A stretch of DNA of 64,000 nucleotides from CAXBDP01 sp041689935. GTDB lineage: Bacteria > Bacteroidota > Bacteroidia > Cytophagales > Cyclobacteriaceae. The stretch is from positions 112,963-176,962 of the forward strand of contig JBDNFI010000087.1 in assembly GCA_041689935.1 (NCBI GenBank), in the 5' to 3' direction. The notes under the pieces are model-generated. The model was not told the origin of the DNA and did no database searches. It saw only the letters and a program-made list of their open reading frames with translations. Position 1 is the first letter of the stretch, and the number at the start of each line of letters is the position of its first letter. The position numbers and the translations under genes are program-made. Positions 53,802-63,400 of this stretch are shown piece by piece.

Positions 53802-56219
53802 ATGAAGATATCATACCATTGGCTCAAGGATTTCATTAAAATCGAAGAAAGCCCTGAGCAAATTGCAAATATACTGACTGCCACAGGTCTTGAAGTAGAA
53901 GGAATTGAGAAATATGAACCTATAAAAGGCGGCTTGGAAGGCCTAGTGATTGGAGAGGTAATAGAATGTAGTCCACATCCAAATGCAGATAAACTAAGCC
54001 TTACAAAAGTGGCTATTGGTGAGGCAGAGTTGGTTTCGATTGTATGCGGCGCCCCAAATGTAACGAAAGGTCAAAAAGTGATCGTGGCAACTATAGGAAG
54101 CACCCTTTATCCTAGCTCGGGCGAACCTTTCAAAATCAAAAAGAGCAAAATCAGAGGTGAAGCTTCGGAAGGAATGATTTGTGCCGAAGATGAAATTGGA
54201 TTGGGTGCTTCCCACGCTGGGATTATGGCGCTAAATACAGCTCTGCCAAATGGAACAGCCGCTACAGAGTACTTCGACCTGCCAAATGACATTGTATTTG
54301 AAATTGGGCTTACCCCAAACAGAGCCGATGCAGCCTCGCATTTGGGTGTAAGCAGAGATCTGAAAGCTGTACTTGCTAGAGAAATTTGCCTACCGAGCAT
54401 CCCAAATCTCCCAAAAGCAACCACCCAATCGAAGCTAGAAGTAATTGTAGAAGACACAGAGGGAAGCATCCGTTACAGCGGAATATCTATTAGTGGTGTC
54501 AAGGTTTCTGAATCGCCCGACTGGCTCAAACATAGATTGCAGTCCATCGATTTAGAGCCGATTAACAATGTGGTAGACATTACAAATTATGTATTGCACG
54601 AGCTTGGGCAGCCACTGCATGCTTTCGATCAATCAAAAATTACTTCTGGTAGAGTGTACGTAAAAACATTGGCAGCAAATACTCCCTTTGTGACCTTAGA
54701 TGAGAAACAACGCAAATTGAGTGCGGGCGATTTGATGATTTGCAACGGGGATGAGCCAATGTGTATTGCTGGCGTATTTGGAGGAATAAATGCGGGTGTT
54801 ACAGAAAATACGAGTGTTATCTTTCTGGAAAGTGCTTGTTTTCATCCGGGTAGAATCAGAAGTACGGCAAACTACCACAGTTTGAAAACGGATGCTTCGT
54901 TTAGATTTGAAAGAGGCACAGACCCTGAAATGACCACCAAAGCACTTTGGCGTGCTGCAACGCTTATTTGCGAAATAGCGGGAGGTGAAATTGCTTCCGA
55001 GCTTATTGATATTTACCCAAACCCAATAGCCAAACCAATCATTGACCTAAGCTACAGAAATATAGACCGACTTATTGGCAAAGTACTCCCAAGAGAGGAG
55101 ATTCAAAGAATCCTGATCGGGTTAGATTTTGAATTGAGCAATCAACATGAGGCCGGATTTACGGTGCTATCGCCGACCTACAGAGTAGATGTGAGCAGGG
55201 AGGTAGATGTAATCGAGGAAATTTTAAGAATTTACGGCCTTGACAATATTGAGCTGGCACCCAAAAACCAAACCGAATTTCTGGCAGAATTTCCAAAAGT
55301 AGATTCCTCCCGCCTTCAGCAAGATATAAGTAATATTTTGGCGGGTATGGGGTATTCGGAAATCATGACCAACTCTTTGACAAAGCCAGATTTTAGCCAA
55401 AAAATTGACGGATTTGACCCAAATGAAAACGTTGAAATTCTGAATAAGCTTAGTGAAGAATTAGGTGTGATGAGACAGCATTTGGCCTTCACAGGGATGG
55501 AAGTACTGGCGCATAACCTCAATCATCGGCAGCGGAATTTGAAGCTATATGAATTCGGCAAAACCTATAAAAAATTGGCGGATGGCAGCTATCAAGAGAG
55601 AGAGAAATTAACCATTTACTTAGTGGGTGATAAAAATGAAGAGAACTGGACCGAAAAAGAAAGAAAAGCTACTTTTCATGATTTGTACCAAGTGGTGAGC
55701 AATGTGCTTATCAAATTAAATCAAAGAGACCTACAATCAAACCCATACAAAAATGCTATGTATGGGTATGCCTTGGACGTGATGAATACAGCAGGAAGCT
55801 TGGCTGTATTAGGACAATTGCATCCAAAAGTGGGCAAATTGGCTGGAATTAAAGAAGAAGTTTTTATGGCTGATATTGACTGGCAAGAATTACTTAGCCA
55901 ATTTGATGAAAACACGAAGCTCCAGAAAGTGTCGAAATTTCCCGAAGTAAGAAGAGATTTGTCATTGGTAGTTGATAAAAAGGTAAGCTTTTCGGATATT
56001 CAGCAAATTGTAGGAAGAAAGGAGTTTGGGCTTGTCAAAAAAGTGAATGTATTTGATGTATACGAGGGCGATAAAATCGAAAATGGTAAAAAAGCCTATG
56101 CATTGAGTTTTATTTTACAAGACAGGGAACGAACCCTAAACGAAAAAGACATAGACAAGACGATGGCTCGATTGATAAAATTATTTGAAAACGACCTCCT
56201 GGCATTGATAAGAAAATAA
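53802..56219 (+). CDS. pheT: Phenylalanine-tRNA ligase beta subunit
   Basis: PheT of 805 residues, full length. The N-terminal tRNA-binding domain has EVIECSPHPNADKLSLTKV, the B1/B3 region carries NPIAKP after the B3 segment GEPMCIAGVFGGINAGVTEN, B5 contains YRVDVSREVDVIEEILRIYG, and the C-terminal anticodon-binding FDX domain has SKFPEVRRDLSLVVDKKVSF. The catalytic alpha subunit (pheS) is not in the window. Its stop overlaps the next start by 1 nt. Confidence 0.97.
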   Translation: MKISYHWLKDFIKIEESPEQIANILTATGLEVEGIEKYEPIKGGLEGLVIGEVIECSPHPNADKLSLTKVAIGEAELVSIVCGAPNVTKGQKVIVATIGSTLYPSSGEPFKIKKSKIRGEASEGMICAEDEIGLGASHAGIMALNTALPNGTAATEYFDLPNDIVFEIGLTPNRADAASHLGVSRDLKAVLAREICLPSIPNLPKATTQSKLEVIVEDTEGSIRYSGISISGVKVSESPDWLKHRLQSIDLEPINNVVDITNYVLHELGQPLHAFDQSKITSGRVYVKTLAANTPFVTLDEKQRKLSAGDLMICNGDEPMCIAGVFGGINAGVTENTSVIFLESACFHPGRIRSTANYHSLKTDASFRFERGTDPEMTTKALWRAATLICEIAGGEIASELIDIYPNPIAKPIIDLSYRNIDRLIGKVLPREEIQRILIGLDFELSNQHEAGFTVLSPTYRVDVSREVDVIEEILRIYGLDNIELAPKNQTEFLAEFPKVDSSRLQQDISNILAGMGYSEIMTNSLTKPDFSQKIDGFDPNENVEILNKLSEELGVMRQHLAFTGMEVLAHNLNHRQRNLKLYEFGKTYKKLADGSYQEREKLTIYLVGDKNEENWTEKERKATFHDLYQVVSNVLIKLNQRDLQSNPYKNAMYGYALDVMNTAGSLAVLGQLHPKVGKLAGIKEEVFMADIDWQELLSQFDENTKLQKVSKFPEVRRDLSLVVDKKVSFSDIQQIVGRKEFGLVKKVNVFDVYEGDKIENGKKAYALSFILQDRERTLNEKDIDKTMARLIKLFENDLLALIRK

Positions 56220-56515
56220 TGAAAGAAATACAATTGGACGCATCCGTACTTCAAATTGAAGAAAAGCTTCATAAGTTATTGCACTTACAAAATAGCCTCA
56301 GAGCAAGAGTTTCTGAGCTTGAAAGTGAGAATATAAAACTTAAAGATACGCTTGAAAATAGGGGTGAAAAATTGGATGACTTTCAAAATAAGTGGAAATT
56401 AGCTAAACTTGTAGAAGGTATTCCGGCAGAAAAGCGAAATACTACTGAATTGAAGAAGATTATCAGTGATTATATAAAAGAAATTGACTTTTGTATAGCA
56501 CAACTTGGCAAATAA
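56219..56515 (+). CDS. Small coiled-coil protein upstream of zapA
   Basis: 98-residue cytoplasmic protein, mostly helical with heptads (VLQIEEKLHKLLHLQNSLRA, VSELESENIKLKDTLENRGE) and a C-terminal helix pair (AEKRNTTELKKIISDYIKEI). The start codon overlaps the pheT stop. It resembles ZapB-like coiled coils in size, but I do not recognise a named family. Position between pheT and zapA suggests a role in division or simply a conserved neighbourhood. Confidence 0.8.
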   Translation: MKEIQLDASVLQIEEKLHKLLHLQNSLRARVSELESENIKLKDTLENRGEKLDDFQNKWKLAKLVEGIPAEKRNTTELKKIISDYIKEIDFCIAQLGK

Positions 56516-56526
56516 TAGATACCTGA

Positions 56527-56820
56527 ATGGGAGAACTTTCAATTAAAATTAAAATATTTGACCGAGAGTATCCGATGAAGGTGAAACCCGAGGATGAGGA
56601 CAAAATAAGGACGGCATGCAAAACCATCAATGATATGTTGAAAGGATATGCATCTCGTTTCAAAATAGACGATAAGCAAGATTTACTCGCAATGGTGGCT
56701 TTTGATAGCCTTGTAGAGAAATTAACTGCCGAAAAATCTATTTCAGGAAAATCAGCATTTCTGAGTGACAAATTATCAGAGCTGAATGGACTGTTAGATC
56801 AATCCCTTGTAAAATTGTAG
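56527..56820 (+). CDS. zapA: Cell division protein ZapA
   Basis: ZapA of 97 residues, which bundles FtsZ filaments. The N-terminal beta-hairpin IKIKIFDREYPMKVKPEDED is followed by INDMLKGYASRF and a C-terminal coiled coil including QDLLAMVAFDSLVEKLTAEK. It sits 11 nt after the coiled-coil gene and 55 nt before rny. Confidence 0.93.
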   Translation: MGELSIKIKIFDREYPMKVKPEDEDKIRTACKTINDMLKGYASRFKIDDKQDLLAMVAFDSLVEKLTAEKSISGKSAFLSDKLSELNGLLDQSLVKL

Positions 56821-56875
56821 CCGATATCTTTTAAATCATTAGCGTCGTTTCTTCTGCCCATAAACATAAACTAAA

Positions 56876-58444
56876 ATGGGCGAAAGTATGATAATTGGGC
56901 TAATTGCTGCCATTATTGGTTTGGCAATTGGTTACTTAGTAGGCAAAAGCCTGCTGAGCAAAATAAGAAAAGAAAAAGAGGAAGAAGCGGAAGAAAGAGC
57001 AAAACGCATAATAAAAGATGCGAATCAAGAAGCTGAAACCATCAAAAAGGATAAAATCCTTGAAGCCAAAGAGAAGTTCCTAAAACTGAGAAGCGAATTT
57101 GAAGAAGAGTCGAATAGGAAAAAGAATATTCTGCTGACCAATGAAAACAAGCTGAAACAAAAGGAGCAAATGCTTTCCAAGCAAATGGAACAAACCAAAC
57201 GCAGGGAAGCAGAAATCGACAGCTTAAAAGAAAATGTAACTGCACAACTCGAGATTGTAGGACAGAAGAAAGAAGAGCTAGAGAAATCCATCGCCGAGAA
57301 AGTGGCCGTACTTGAAAAAGTAGCTAATCTAAGTGCTGATGAAGCCCGCGAACAGCTAATCAATACCCTAAGAGATGAAGCGCAAACCAAGGCAGCATCG
57401 CATATCAAAGACATTATTGAAGAGGCCAAACTCACTGCTACTAAAGAAGCTAAGAAGATCGTAATCAATACGATACAGCGTACTGCTACAGAGCATGCTG
57501 TAGAAAATTGCGTCTCTATTTTCAATATTGAAAGTGATGATATCAAAGGGAAAATTATTGGGCGAGAGGGTAGGAATATCCGAGCACTTGAAGCTGCCAC
57601 TGGCGTAGAAATAATCGTAGATGACACTCCAGAAGCAATTATCATTTCTGGCTTCGATCCAGTACGTAGAGAAGTAGCAAGATTATCTCTACACAGATTG
57701 GTGCAAGATGGAAGAATCCACCCTGCACGTATCGAAGAGATCGTAGCCAAAACGATGAAAAACATCGATGATGAAATCATTGAAATTGGTGAAAGGACAG
57801 TGATTGACTTGGGAATTCACGGCTTACATCCAGAGCTTATCAAAATGGTAGGTCGAATGAGGTTCCGCTCTTCTTATGGCCAAAACCTTTTGCAGCATAG
57901 CCGCGAAACGGCGAAGCTTTGTGCTACGATGGCTGCTGAGCTTGGACTTAATTCCAAATTAGCAAAACGAGCTGGCTTACTTCACGATATTGGGAAAGTA
58001 TGGCATGAAGAGCCTGAGTTGCCACACGCCATTTTGGGTATGGAACTGGCCAAAAAATACAAGGAACATCCAGAAGTTTGTAATGCCATTGGTGCTCACC
58101 ACGACGAAATTGAGATGACGAGTTTAATCTCACCGATTGTGCAAGTAGGTGATGCTATTTCAGGCGCACGTCCTGGCGCACGTCGCGAAATGATGGAATC
58201 ATATATCAAACGACTGAAAGACCTTGAGGCGCTCGCGTTGAACTTCGACGGGGTGAATAAAAGCTATGCCATACAAGCTGGCCGAGAACTTCGTGTAATG
58301 GTAGATGCCGATAATGTGTCGGATGAAAAAGCAAAACAACTAAGCTTTGATATCTCCCAAAAAATAGAAAAGGATATGCAGTATCCTGGTCAAATAAAAG
58401 TGACGGTAATCCGAGAAATGAGATCTGTAAGTTTCGCCAAATAG
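56876..58444 (+). CDS. rny: Ribonuclease Y
   Basis: RNase Y of 522 residues, a membrane-anchored endoribonuclease that starts mRNA decay. An N-terminal membrane helix (IIGLIAAIIGLAIGYLVG) is followed by a long coiled coil (about 30-200), a KH domain (GKIIGREGRNIRALEAATGV) and an HD domain with HDIGK and HHDEIE as metal ligands. The start is GTG-free ATG at 56876; an in-frame ATG four codons on is an alternative. Confidence 0.97.
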   Translation: MGESMIIGLIAAIIGLAIGYLVGKSLLSKIRKEKEEEAEERAKRIIKDANQEAETIKKDKILEAKEKFLKLRSEFEEESNRKKNILLTNENKLKQKEQMLSKQMEQTKRREAEIDSLKENVTAQLEIVGQKKEELEKSIAEKVAVLEKVANLSADEAREQLINTLRDEAQTKAASHIKDIIEEAKLTATKEAKKIVINTIQRTATEHAVENCVSIFNIESDDIKGKIIGREGRNIRALEAATGVEIIVDDTPEAIIISGFDPVRREVARLSLHRLVQDGRIHPARIEEIVAKTMKNIDDEIIEIGERTVIDLGIHGLHPELIKMVGRMRFRSSYGQNLLQHSRETAKLCATMAAELGLNSKLAKRAGLLHDIGKVWHEEPELPHAILGMELAKKYKEHPEVCNAIGAHHDEIEMTSLISPIVQVGDAISGARPGARREMMESYIKRLKDLEALALNFDGVNKSYAIQAGRELRVMVDADNVSDEKAKQLSFDISQKIEKDMQYPGQIKVTVIREMRSVSFAK

Positions 58445-58467
58445 AGATTAAAATCAACCAAAACAAT

Positions 58468-58498
58468 AAAAAGCTCTACCGAATGGTAGAGCTTTTTT
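58468..58498 (+). terminator. rny terminator
   Basis: Perfect 13-bp stem (58468-58480 with 58485-58497, core AGCTCTACC/GGTAGAGCT), tetraloop GAAT, closing in a T run. The remaining gap to 58959 has one GCGGGAGG octamer (58508-58515, reverse) and otherwise AT-rich DNA without a supported gene. Confidence 0.93.
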
Positions 58499-58959
58499 GG
58501 TTTATTTCCTCCCGCAATTATTCATAGGAAGCAGATTAGCTGGTAAAGATTCTATTTAATATAGTCCCACAAAGAAAGTCATTGAAATAATATTCAATGA
58601 GCAGGAATTATAAATTAATGGTAGTACGAATAAGTTAAGGAAGGAAGAGAGATTTAGCTGCCTAGCAGTTTAAACACTGTTAGAGTTTGGGATCAAAATA
58701 ATAATAGGGATCTTGATAAATGAACAGTTAGGAAATTGAGTTAATTTGTTAAGAAACAAACTTCAGTTTTTACTTTAGCATTCCTATCATAAATTATAAT
58801 GCTACAATTACCAATTTTATTAGAAATGGTAATTATGATATCCTTCTATTATCAATTGGTCTAGCATTGAGTCATCTGATTTGTCCTATAGCGTGTTATA
58901 ATTAAAATATTTATGTATTTAGAATGGTGAATTTATAATAATCTTATATTCATAATAAT

Positions 58960-59385
58960 TTATCTTAAATTTTTCAAATCTTCTAACGTATTAGGGTTTT
59001 CAGGGGAGACTACTATAAATCTTCTTGTGTTTGGATAAAAAATTGAAGGATAAAAGGTTTCATCTAGTGGACACAAATCAAAAGTATCTATTTTTACATT
59101 AGGTAATTCAAAAAAATCATTCCCTAATCTAAATTTAAGAGTTTTCAGGGATACAACTTTTGTAAACACAATACCTAAATTTAAAGAATCGGCATAATCA
59201 AGGGCAAATTGAGTTGCATTTCCAATGCAACCTTCACAGCCAACTCCAGGAATTATTAAAACTGCTTCAACTTCGGCAAGGTCTGGACATGTCTCAAAAA
59301 TAAAATCTGAAATTGTTGCCGTATTATCACTACAACTCATGGCAATTGAGGTGACTAATAAATAAATTAGCACGAACCTTTTCAT
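58960..59385 (-). CDS. Small lipoprotein with CxxC redox-like motif, second copy
   Basis: 141-residue predicted lipoprotein (lipobox SIAMSC, Cys18). The mature part has EAVLIIPGVGCEGCIGNATQ, a CEGC motif after a beta-strand, at the same place as CPYC in the 6896-7360 product. Further matches are weak, so the two are remote relatives. It overlaps the upstream propeller gene by 4 nt. A reducing or disulfide-handling role on the neighbouring Cys-rich peptides is an inference. Confidence 0.75.
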   Translation of the reverse strand: MKRFVLIYLLVTSIAMSCSDNTATISDFIFETCPDLAEVEAVLIIPGVGCEGCIGNATQFALDYADSLNLGIVFTKVVSLKTLKFRLGNDFFELPNVKIDTFDLCPLDETFYPSIFYPNTRRFIVVSPENPNTLEDLKNLR

Positions 59386-60539
59386 TGAGTCTTTGGACTA
59401 AATATTAAATAGGTTTTCACGTCTTCATCATTATCCTCCCCTCCTTCACCAATATAAATACCCTTTTCACCGAAAAATATATCCCAATAACGAAGATTTG
59501 TCACCTCCCATTCGAAAAGAGGATTAAAATATTTATCAAAAATTAAAATATATTTCTTAGACTTTGGAGATAAAATATTGTCCTCTTGTTTCAATTGATT
59601 CTGTGGAATACCTGCTTTAAACAACCTGATGTACCATTCTCTATAAGGATCATAATACACAGCCGTGTAGCGATCAGCAGTAAGATAAAATGCCCTTTGA
59701 TCCGTGATAATTGGATAGGTTTCAAATAAATCAGGTACGCCAGTTTTACCAAATGGAACAGGTGAGAGATTCTTAAAATCAGAAGTAACTAAAATATCTG
59801 AGAAAAAAGGAAAACTGATTAAGTATTTCCCTGTATTCACATTATAATCAACATAATAAAGGAAGTCCTGAACCGAAATGGGCTTGCTTTTGAAAATATC
59901 TGGATGAGGAAAAGTAAATGTAACCGAATCGGTACTTAATTCATAAACCATTATTGTGTTGACTAAATTATCTACATTCTTACCCTGTAATAATATGCTT
60001 GAGTTGTCATTATAAATAATATTTCCAATTGCATATAAATATCCATTCTTAACCCAAAGATTTTTGTTGTGGTATCCTTCTGGCACAAAATTAAACGACT
60101 CTAACGTAGAAATAACTTTAAGTATTTCACCGTTTCTATTTAAATTAAAAATCTTGTGATTTGCATAGTTATACAGCCAGAATGAATTTAGATTTTCCAC
60201 ATAAAAAAAAGAATGTGTTACTAGTACGTTTCCAATTCCTGATGGCCCGGCTACATCAAGCATTATTTTATCAACGATACTAAACGAATCTAATGAATAA
60301 AACTGTATTGATGGTTCAAAATGGTTCAACGAAATATAATACTCCTTTCCATCCTCAATATAATACTGATATTTTATAGCATGTTTAGCAGTAACACTAT
60401 CTATTTCCATATCCCATTGCCCAAAAAGCTCTAAAGGAATATTATCTAAACCTAAATGACTTTCTAGAGTATTAGAATTATTAGATTGGCAAGAAGATAA
60501 TATTAAAAAAGAAAGAAAATATAAAATGTATTTAATCAT
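59382..60539 (-). CDS. Six-bladed beta-propeller lipoprotein (DUF4221-like), second copy
   Basis: 385-residue lipoprotein (lipobox FLILSSC, Cys17). Blade-like segments include LNRNGEILKVISTLESFNFV, NTGKYLISFPFFSDILVTSD and KKYILIFDKYFNPLFEWEV; the last matches KILIFDEDFNYEG in the 7320-8489 product, and both have a Gly-Pro-x-x-x-G turn near residue 90. It precedes and overlaps the CxxC lipoprotein, the same order as in the 7 kb island. No catalytic motif is visible. Confidence 0.72.
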   Translation of the reverse strand: MIKYILYFLSFLILSSCQSNNSNTLESHLGLDNIPLELFGQWDMEIDSVTAKHAIKYQYYIEDGKEYYISLNHFEPSIQFYSLDSFSIVDKIMLDVAGPSGIGNVLVTHSFFYVENLNSFWLYNYANHKIFNLNRNGEILKVISTLESFNFVPEGYHNKNLWVKNGYLYAIGNIIYNDNSSILLQGKNVDNLVNTIMVYELSTDSVTFTFPHPDIFKSKPISVQDFLYYVDYNVNTGKYLISFPFFSDILVTSDFKNLSPVPFGKTGVPDLFETYPIITDQRAFYLTADRYTAVYYDPYREWYIRLFKAGIPQNQLKQEDNILSPKSKKYILIFDKYFNPLFEWEVTNLRYWDIFFGEKGIYIGEGGEDNDEDVKTYLIFSPKTQ

Positions 60540-60655
60540 TGTAGCTTTTTAAAAATGCAGTATATAATATCCTTTAGAAAAGGGTGATAGTAAGATTATT
60601 GAGGTCTAAGAAAATTAATTCATTAAAATGGAAACAGGTCTTCAAAGAAATAAAT

Positions 60656-60671
60656 TATATATATATATATA
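60656..60671. repeat. TA dinucleotide run
   Basis: Eight TA repeats in the 370-nt gap between two propeller genes. The gap (60540-60909) has no supported gene; it may hold the promoter of the DUF4221-like/CxxC pair. Confidence 0.9.
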
Positions 60672-60909
60672 ATACACAATCGGCAATTATTCTTCATTTA
60701 AAGGTGTTTTTTTTATTTGATCGGCTGATTACATAACTCAGAATCATAAAAAAAATTTCACTATAAAAGCCTATAAGAAGTGACCATCCAAAGCAACAGC
60801 ATTAAAAGCTTAAGCATGACCAACTGGTCATTGGCAAATTCTTAGGACTTTAAAACAATTAAGAAATCAATTGATAACTAGGATATCCAAGAATGATTAT
60901 TGTAAATAA

Positions 60910-61986
60910 TCATTCAAGAGCTGATACATCATACATCATTAGATTATTCTTCTCTCTAGAGGCGTGGTAAACATAAAAACGATGGTGGATGGAATCATAA
61001 GTAAAATAAGTCTCATCGTCTCCAGCAATTCTGAAAATAGCTTTTTGGTTACCCTCCCAATCAAAAACTCGAATAAGAATAGTAGGAGCTTTAAACTCTA
61101 AAGCATTGGAATTAACTTCCTCAACAGAATGTCCAAAAATATATTTATCTGTAGCGGCAAATCCATAAAAATAAGTTTTCCCAGCCACAAATTTTTGAGA
61201 ACTCTCATCCTTATTTTCAACTGAATTAATTTGATTTGGAGAACTTGGAATATCAAATGTATTTGAATATTGCCATTCACCATTGGTAGAAAAATAATCA
61301 ACCTGACCCAGATGTCTAGGAAGAGCCGCAATCAATTTTTTTTCACTATTGTAAGTGATTTGGCTATAATAAGATGAGTATAATTCGAAGCCCTCGAGGC
61401 CTAGTTCATTCGTTGGAAGATAGGGAACACTGAGTTTGACATCATTCACTTCATCGTAAATAAAAAACCTTTCTTTTGGATCCTCCATACTCTGCTCCTC
61501 CTCACCAATAATGACTCCATCTTGTGCGACAAGGATTCTTAGAGTTCCAAGAAGTTCTGGTATTTCGCCTAAAGCACTATGCGATAAAAAGTCATCGTCG
61601 CCTTTGGCATATTTCACTAAATCAACATAAGTTAGACGCATTTTACCAACATCAGAAATGGCATAAATTGGTTCTGAGAAATCAGATTCATAAGGAAAAT
61701 AATTTGGTAAAGCGAATTGATCTGGGCCACTGCCTCTTTCCCCAAATTCACCCAATAGCCGATGGGAGTTAGTGCTATACACCTGAAAGAATGGCTCATT
61801 CTGTCTAAAAATCACTAAGAAAGTGTCAACAACTTGTAAATACACTCCAGGCGTATTAATCTCACTTACTTCTTTTACAACTACTCCAGAAAGATCTTGA
61901 ACTGGCAACAAAACATTGTCTTTGGAGCTATCGCATGCGAAAAATAAACATGCCGAAATAAAAACAACAACTAGTTCCCTTTTCAT
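60910..61986 (-). CDS. Six-bladed propeller lipoprotein, tandem paralogue B
   Basis: 358-residue lipoprotein (lipobox CLFFAC, Cys18). Clearly related to the upstream gene: VDTFLVIFRQNEPFFQVYST, LLGEFGERGSGPDQF and a C-terminus IHHRFYVYHASREKNNLMMY are shared almost line by line. The GSGPDQF turn corresponds to the GPGEY turn of other NHL-like propellers. Separated from paralogue A by 9 nt, so they form one transcript. Ligand unknown. Confidence 0.76.
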   Translation of the reverse strand: MKRELVVVFISACLFFACDSSKDNVLLPVQDLSGVVVKEVSEINTPGVYLQVVDTFLVIFRQNEPFFQVYSTNSHRLLGEFGERGSGPDQFALPNYFPYESDFSEPIYAISDVGKMRLTYVDLVKYAKGDDDFLSHSALGEIPELLGTLRILVAQDGVIIGEEEQSMEDPKERFFIYDEVNDVKLSVPYLPTNELGLEGFELYSSYYSQITYNSEKKLIAALPRHLGQVDYFSTNGEWQYSNTFDIPSSPNQINSVENKDESSQKFVAGKTYFYGFAATDKYIFGHSVEEVNSNALEFKAPTILIRVFDWEGNQKAIFRIAGDDETYFTYDSIHHRFYVYHASREKNNLMMYDVSALE

Positions 61987-61995
61987 GATAAAATA

Positions 61996-63096
61996 CTAAA
62001 AGGTTGGCAAATCATACATCATCAAATTATCATCATCTTTAAAAGAATCATAAACATAAAGTCGATGATGGATATAATCATATGAAAATGAAGAATTTAC
62101 ATTTGCGTTTAGACTAAAAACTGATATCTGTTTTCCTGCCCAATTAAATACTCTCAAATACATATTTGAATAACGCCCATCATAAACATCTCCATATTTA
62201 TCTTCATTACATAGAAGAAATAGGTAGTCATTTGTATAAGTGTAACTAAGAACATTCCCCTTAAAATCATGGAGGCTATGGACCGTCTGCCCTTTCTTTT
62301 CGATCTTACCTGCTGATAACGCAACTAAATTATCATCTAGATTTCTGTAAACACTAGAAAACTGAAATTCCAAATCCTCATTAAAGAAGTCAATTCTGCC
62401 CAAAAACCAAGGGATTGCTGCAATAAGATTTTTATCTTCATTATACGCAACATGAGATCGATAAACGTCTTCGGCAATAGATTCATTAATAGGAAAATCG
62501 GCTCCTGGAGCCAATGGCATAAGATTTATTTCTCCTGTTTCCATATTCAAAACTGCAAATCGATTAATTTCTTCTTGTTTACTAAAAGAATTGTGACCTA
62601 CAAACATGAATTTCTTATGCGCTGTATAAAATCCACCTGGTGGTCCTCCAAACAGTTGGACTGGAAAATTATAGTGGAATAAAAAATCATCGCTGCCATT
62701 AAAATAACTCAACAAATCAATATAAGTCACTCTTGCTTTTAACCAGTCAAACATTGCAACCATAGGCTTTTCACTTGATTGCCCTGTAGGAAATTTAATC
62801 AAAGCTGGCGCTTCAAAATCATTTCTACCGCCACCTTTCCTTCCAAATTCACCCAAAAGTTTGTTCTTATTTGTGCTATAAATTCGAATCATGGGTTCAT
62901 TTTGCCTTACCATTACAAGGAAAGTATCGGCTACAGAAATAAATACGCCAGGTTTATGGACTATACCCTCAGGAATAACCTCTGAAGTTATTGGCACTAC
63001 TTCAAGCATGTCCGTATCGACCTTATTATTAGTGTTCAAACTACAACTACTAATTAGGAATAGCAGGGAAGACCAAAGAATAGCAATTACTCTCAT
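61996..63096 (-). CDS. Six-bladed propeller lipoprotein, tandem paralogue A
   Basis: 366-residue lipoprotein (lipobox FLISSC, Cys18). Shared blocks with the neighbour: VADTFLVMVRQNEPMIRIYS, LLGEFGRKGGGRNDF and YIHHRLYVYDSFKDDDNLMM. Divergence is highest in the middle (residues 115-240), where the ligand face of a propeller would differ. The Cys-rich peptide gene upstream ends 7 nt before this start. Confidence 0.76.
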   Translation of the reverse strand: MRVIAILWSSLLFLISSCSLNTNNKVDTDMLEVVPITSEVIPEGIVHKPGVFISVADTFLVMVRQNEPMIRIYSTNKNKLLGEFGRKGGGRNDFEAPALIKFPTGQSSEKPMVAMFDWLKARVTYIDLLSYFNGSDDFLFHYNFPVQLFGGPPGGFYTAHKKFMFVGHNSFSKQEEINRFAVLNMETGEINLMPLAPGADFPINESIAEDVYRSHVAYNEDKNLIAAIPWFLGRIDFFNEDLEFQFSSVYRNLDDNLVALSAGKIEKKGQTVHSLHDFKGNVLSYTYTNDYLFLLCNEDKYGDVYDGRYSNMYLRVFNWAGKQISVFSLNANVNSSFSYDYIHHRLYVYDSFKDDDNLMMYDLPTF

Positions 63097-63103
63097 TTAG
63101 AGT

Positions 63104-63400
63104 TTACTCTACACTAAAAAAACATTCAATAGGAACCATTATATCAATTGATCTGTAATAAGTATATTGACAATAAAAAGAATTATTTACAACACAAACT
63201 CTGCCCAAAATTACGCCATTAATTGGTGCAGAATATGTTTGCCAAACATCATTACAAAATAACCCTTCATCATCATTACTTATGGATTGAATATTATATT
63301 GATTTTGAATATTAATGGGAATAGCTTCGTTATAAATTTTATCTCCTACAGAGTAAAACTGATTGTTGACAGCTGCCGTATATGGTAACAAAATAGACAA
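63104..63400 (-). CDS. Small secreted four-cysteine peptide; ATG blocked by a stop at codon 2
   Basis: From TTG at 63400 the frame encodes 98 residues, but the full frame extends upstream to an ATG at 63451-63449 whose second codon is TAA. After it the frame reads NLLKIIAFGIIETVFLSILL followed by PYTAA, a complete signal peptide. The mature part has four cysteines (FCND, VCVV, YCQY, ECFF). Either the original start is disabled by AAA to TAA, or translation starts at a codon such as ATT or TTG. It lies 7 nt upstream of propeller paralogue A. Confidence 0.6.
   Translation of the reverse strand: MSILLPYTAAVNNQFYSVGDKIYNEAIPINIQNQYNIQSISNDDEGLFCNDVWQTYSAPINGVILGRVCVVNNSFYCQYTYYRSIDIMVPIECFFSVE

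Larger units (their letters stand above)
283..58515. other. Dispersed octamer GCGGGAGG, 30 copies
   Basis: Plus-strand copies start at 1603, 2095, 5395, 12021, 14499, 15682, 22778, 25603, 28125, 32754, 41585, 45153, 45360, 51756 and 54978. Reverse copies (CCTCCCGC) start at 283, 3754, 4780, 11782, 12289, 23526, 26000, 39604, 40086, 43625, 46557, 50946, 53619, 55306 and 58508. With roughly 40% G+C, under one copy would be expected by chance. Most lie in coding DNA in several reading frames, two outside genes. Counted by eye, so a few may be missed. Confidence 0.85.

Noticed and set aside
57025..57780. 251-codon open frame antisense to rny
   Set aside because: It is the complement of the coiled-coil and KH region of RNase Y; Ser-rich composition is typical of an antisense shadow of Glu/Lys-rich coding sequence.
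59213..59231. Inverted repeat GTTGCAT/ATGCAAC similar to the palindrome near merC
   Set aside because: It lies inside the CxxC lipoprotein coding region with a 5-nt spacer, and the spacing differs from the merC palindrome; probably chance.
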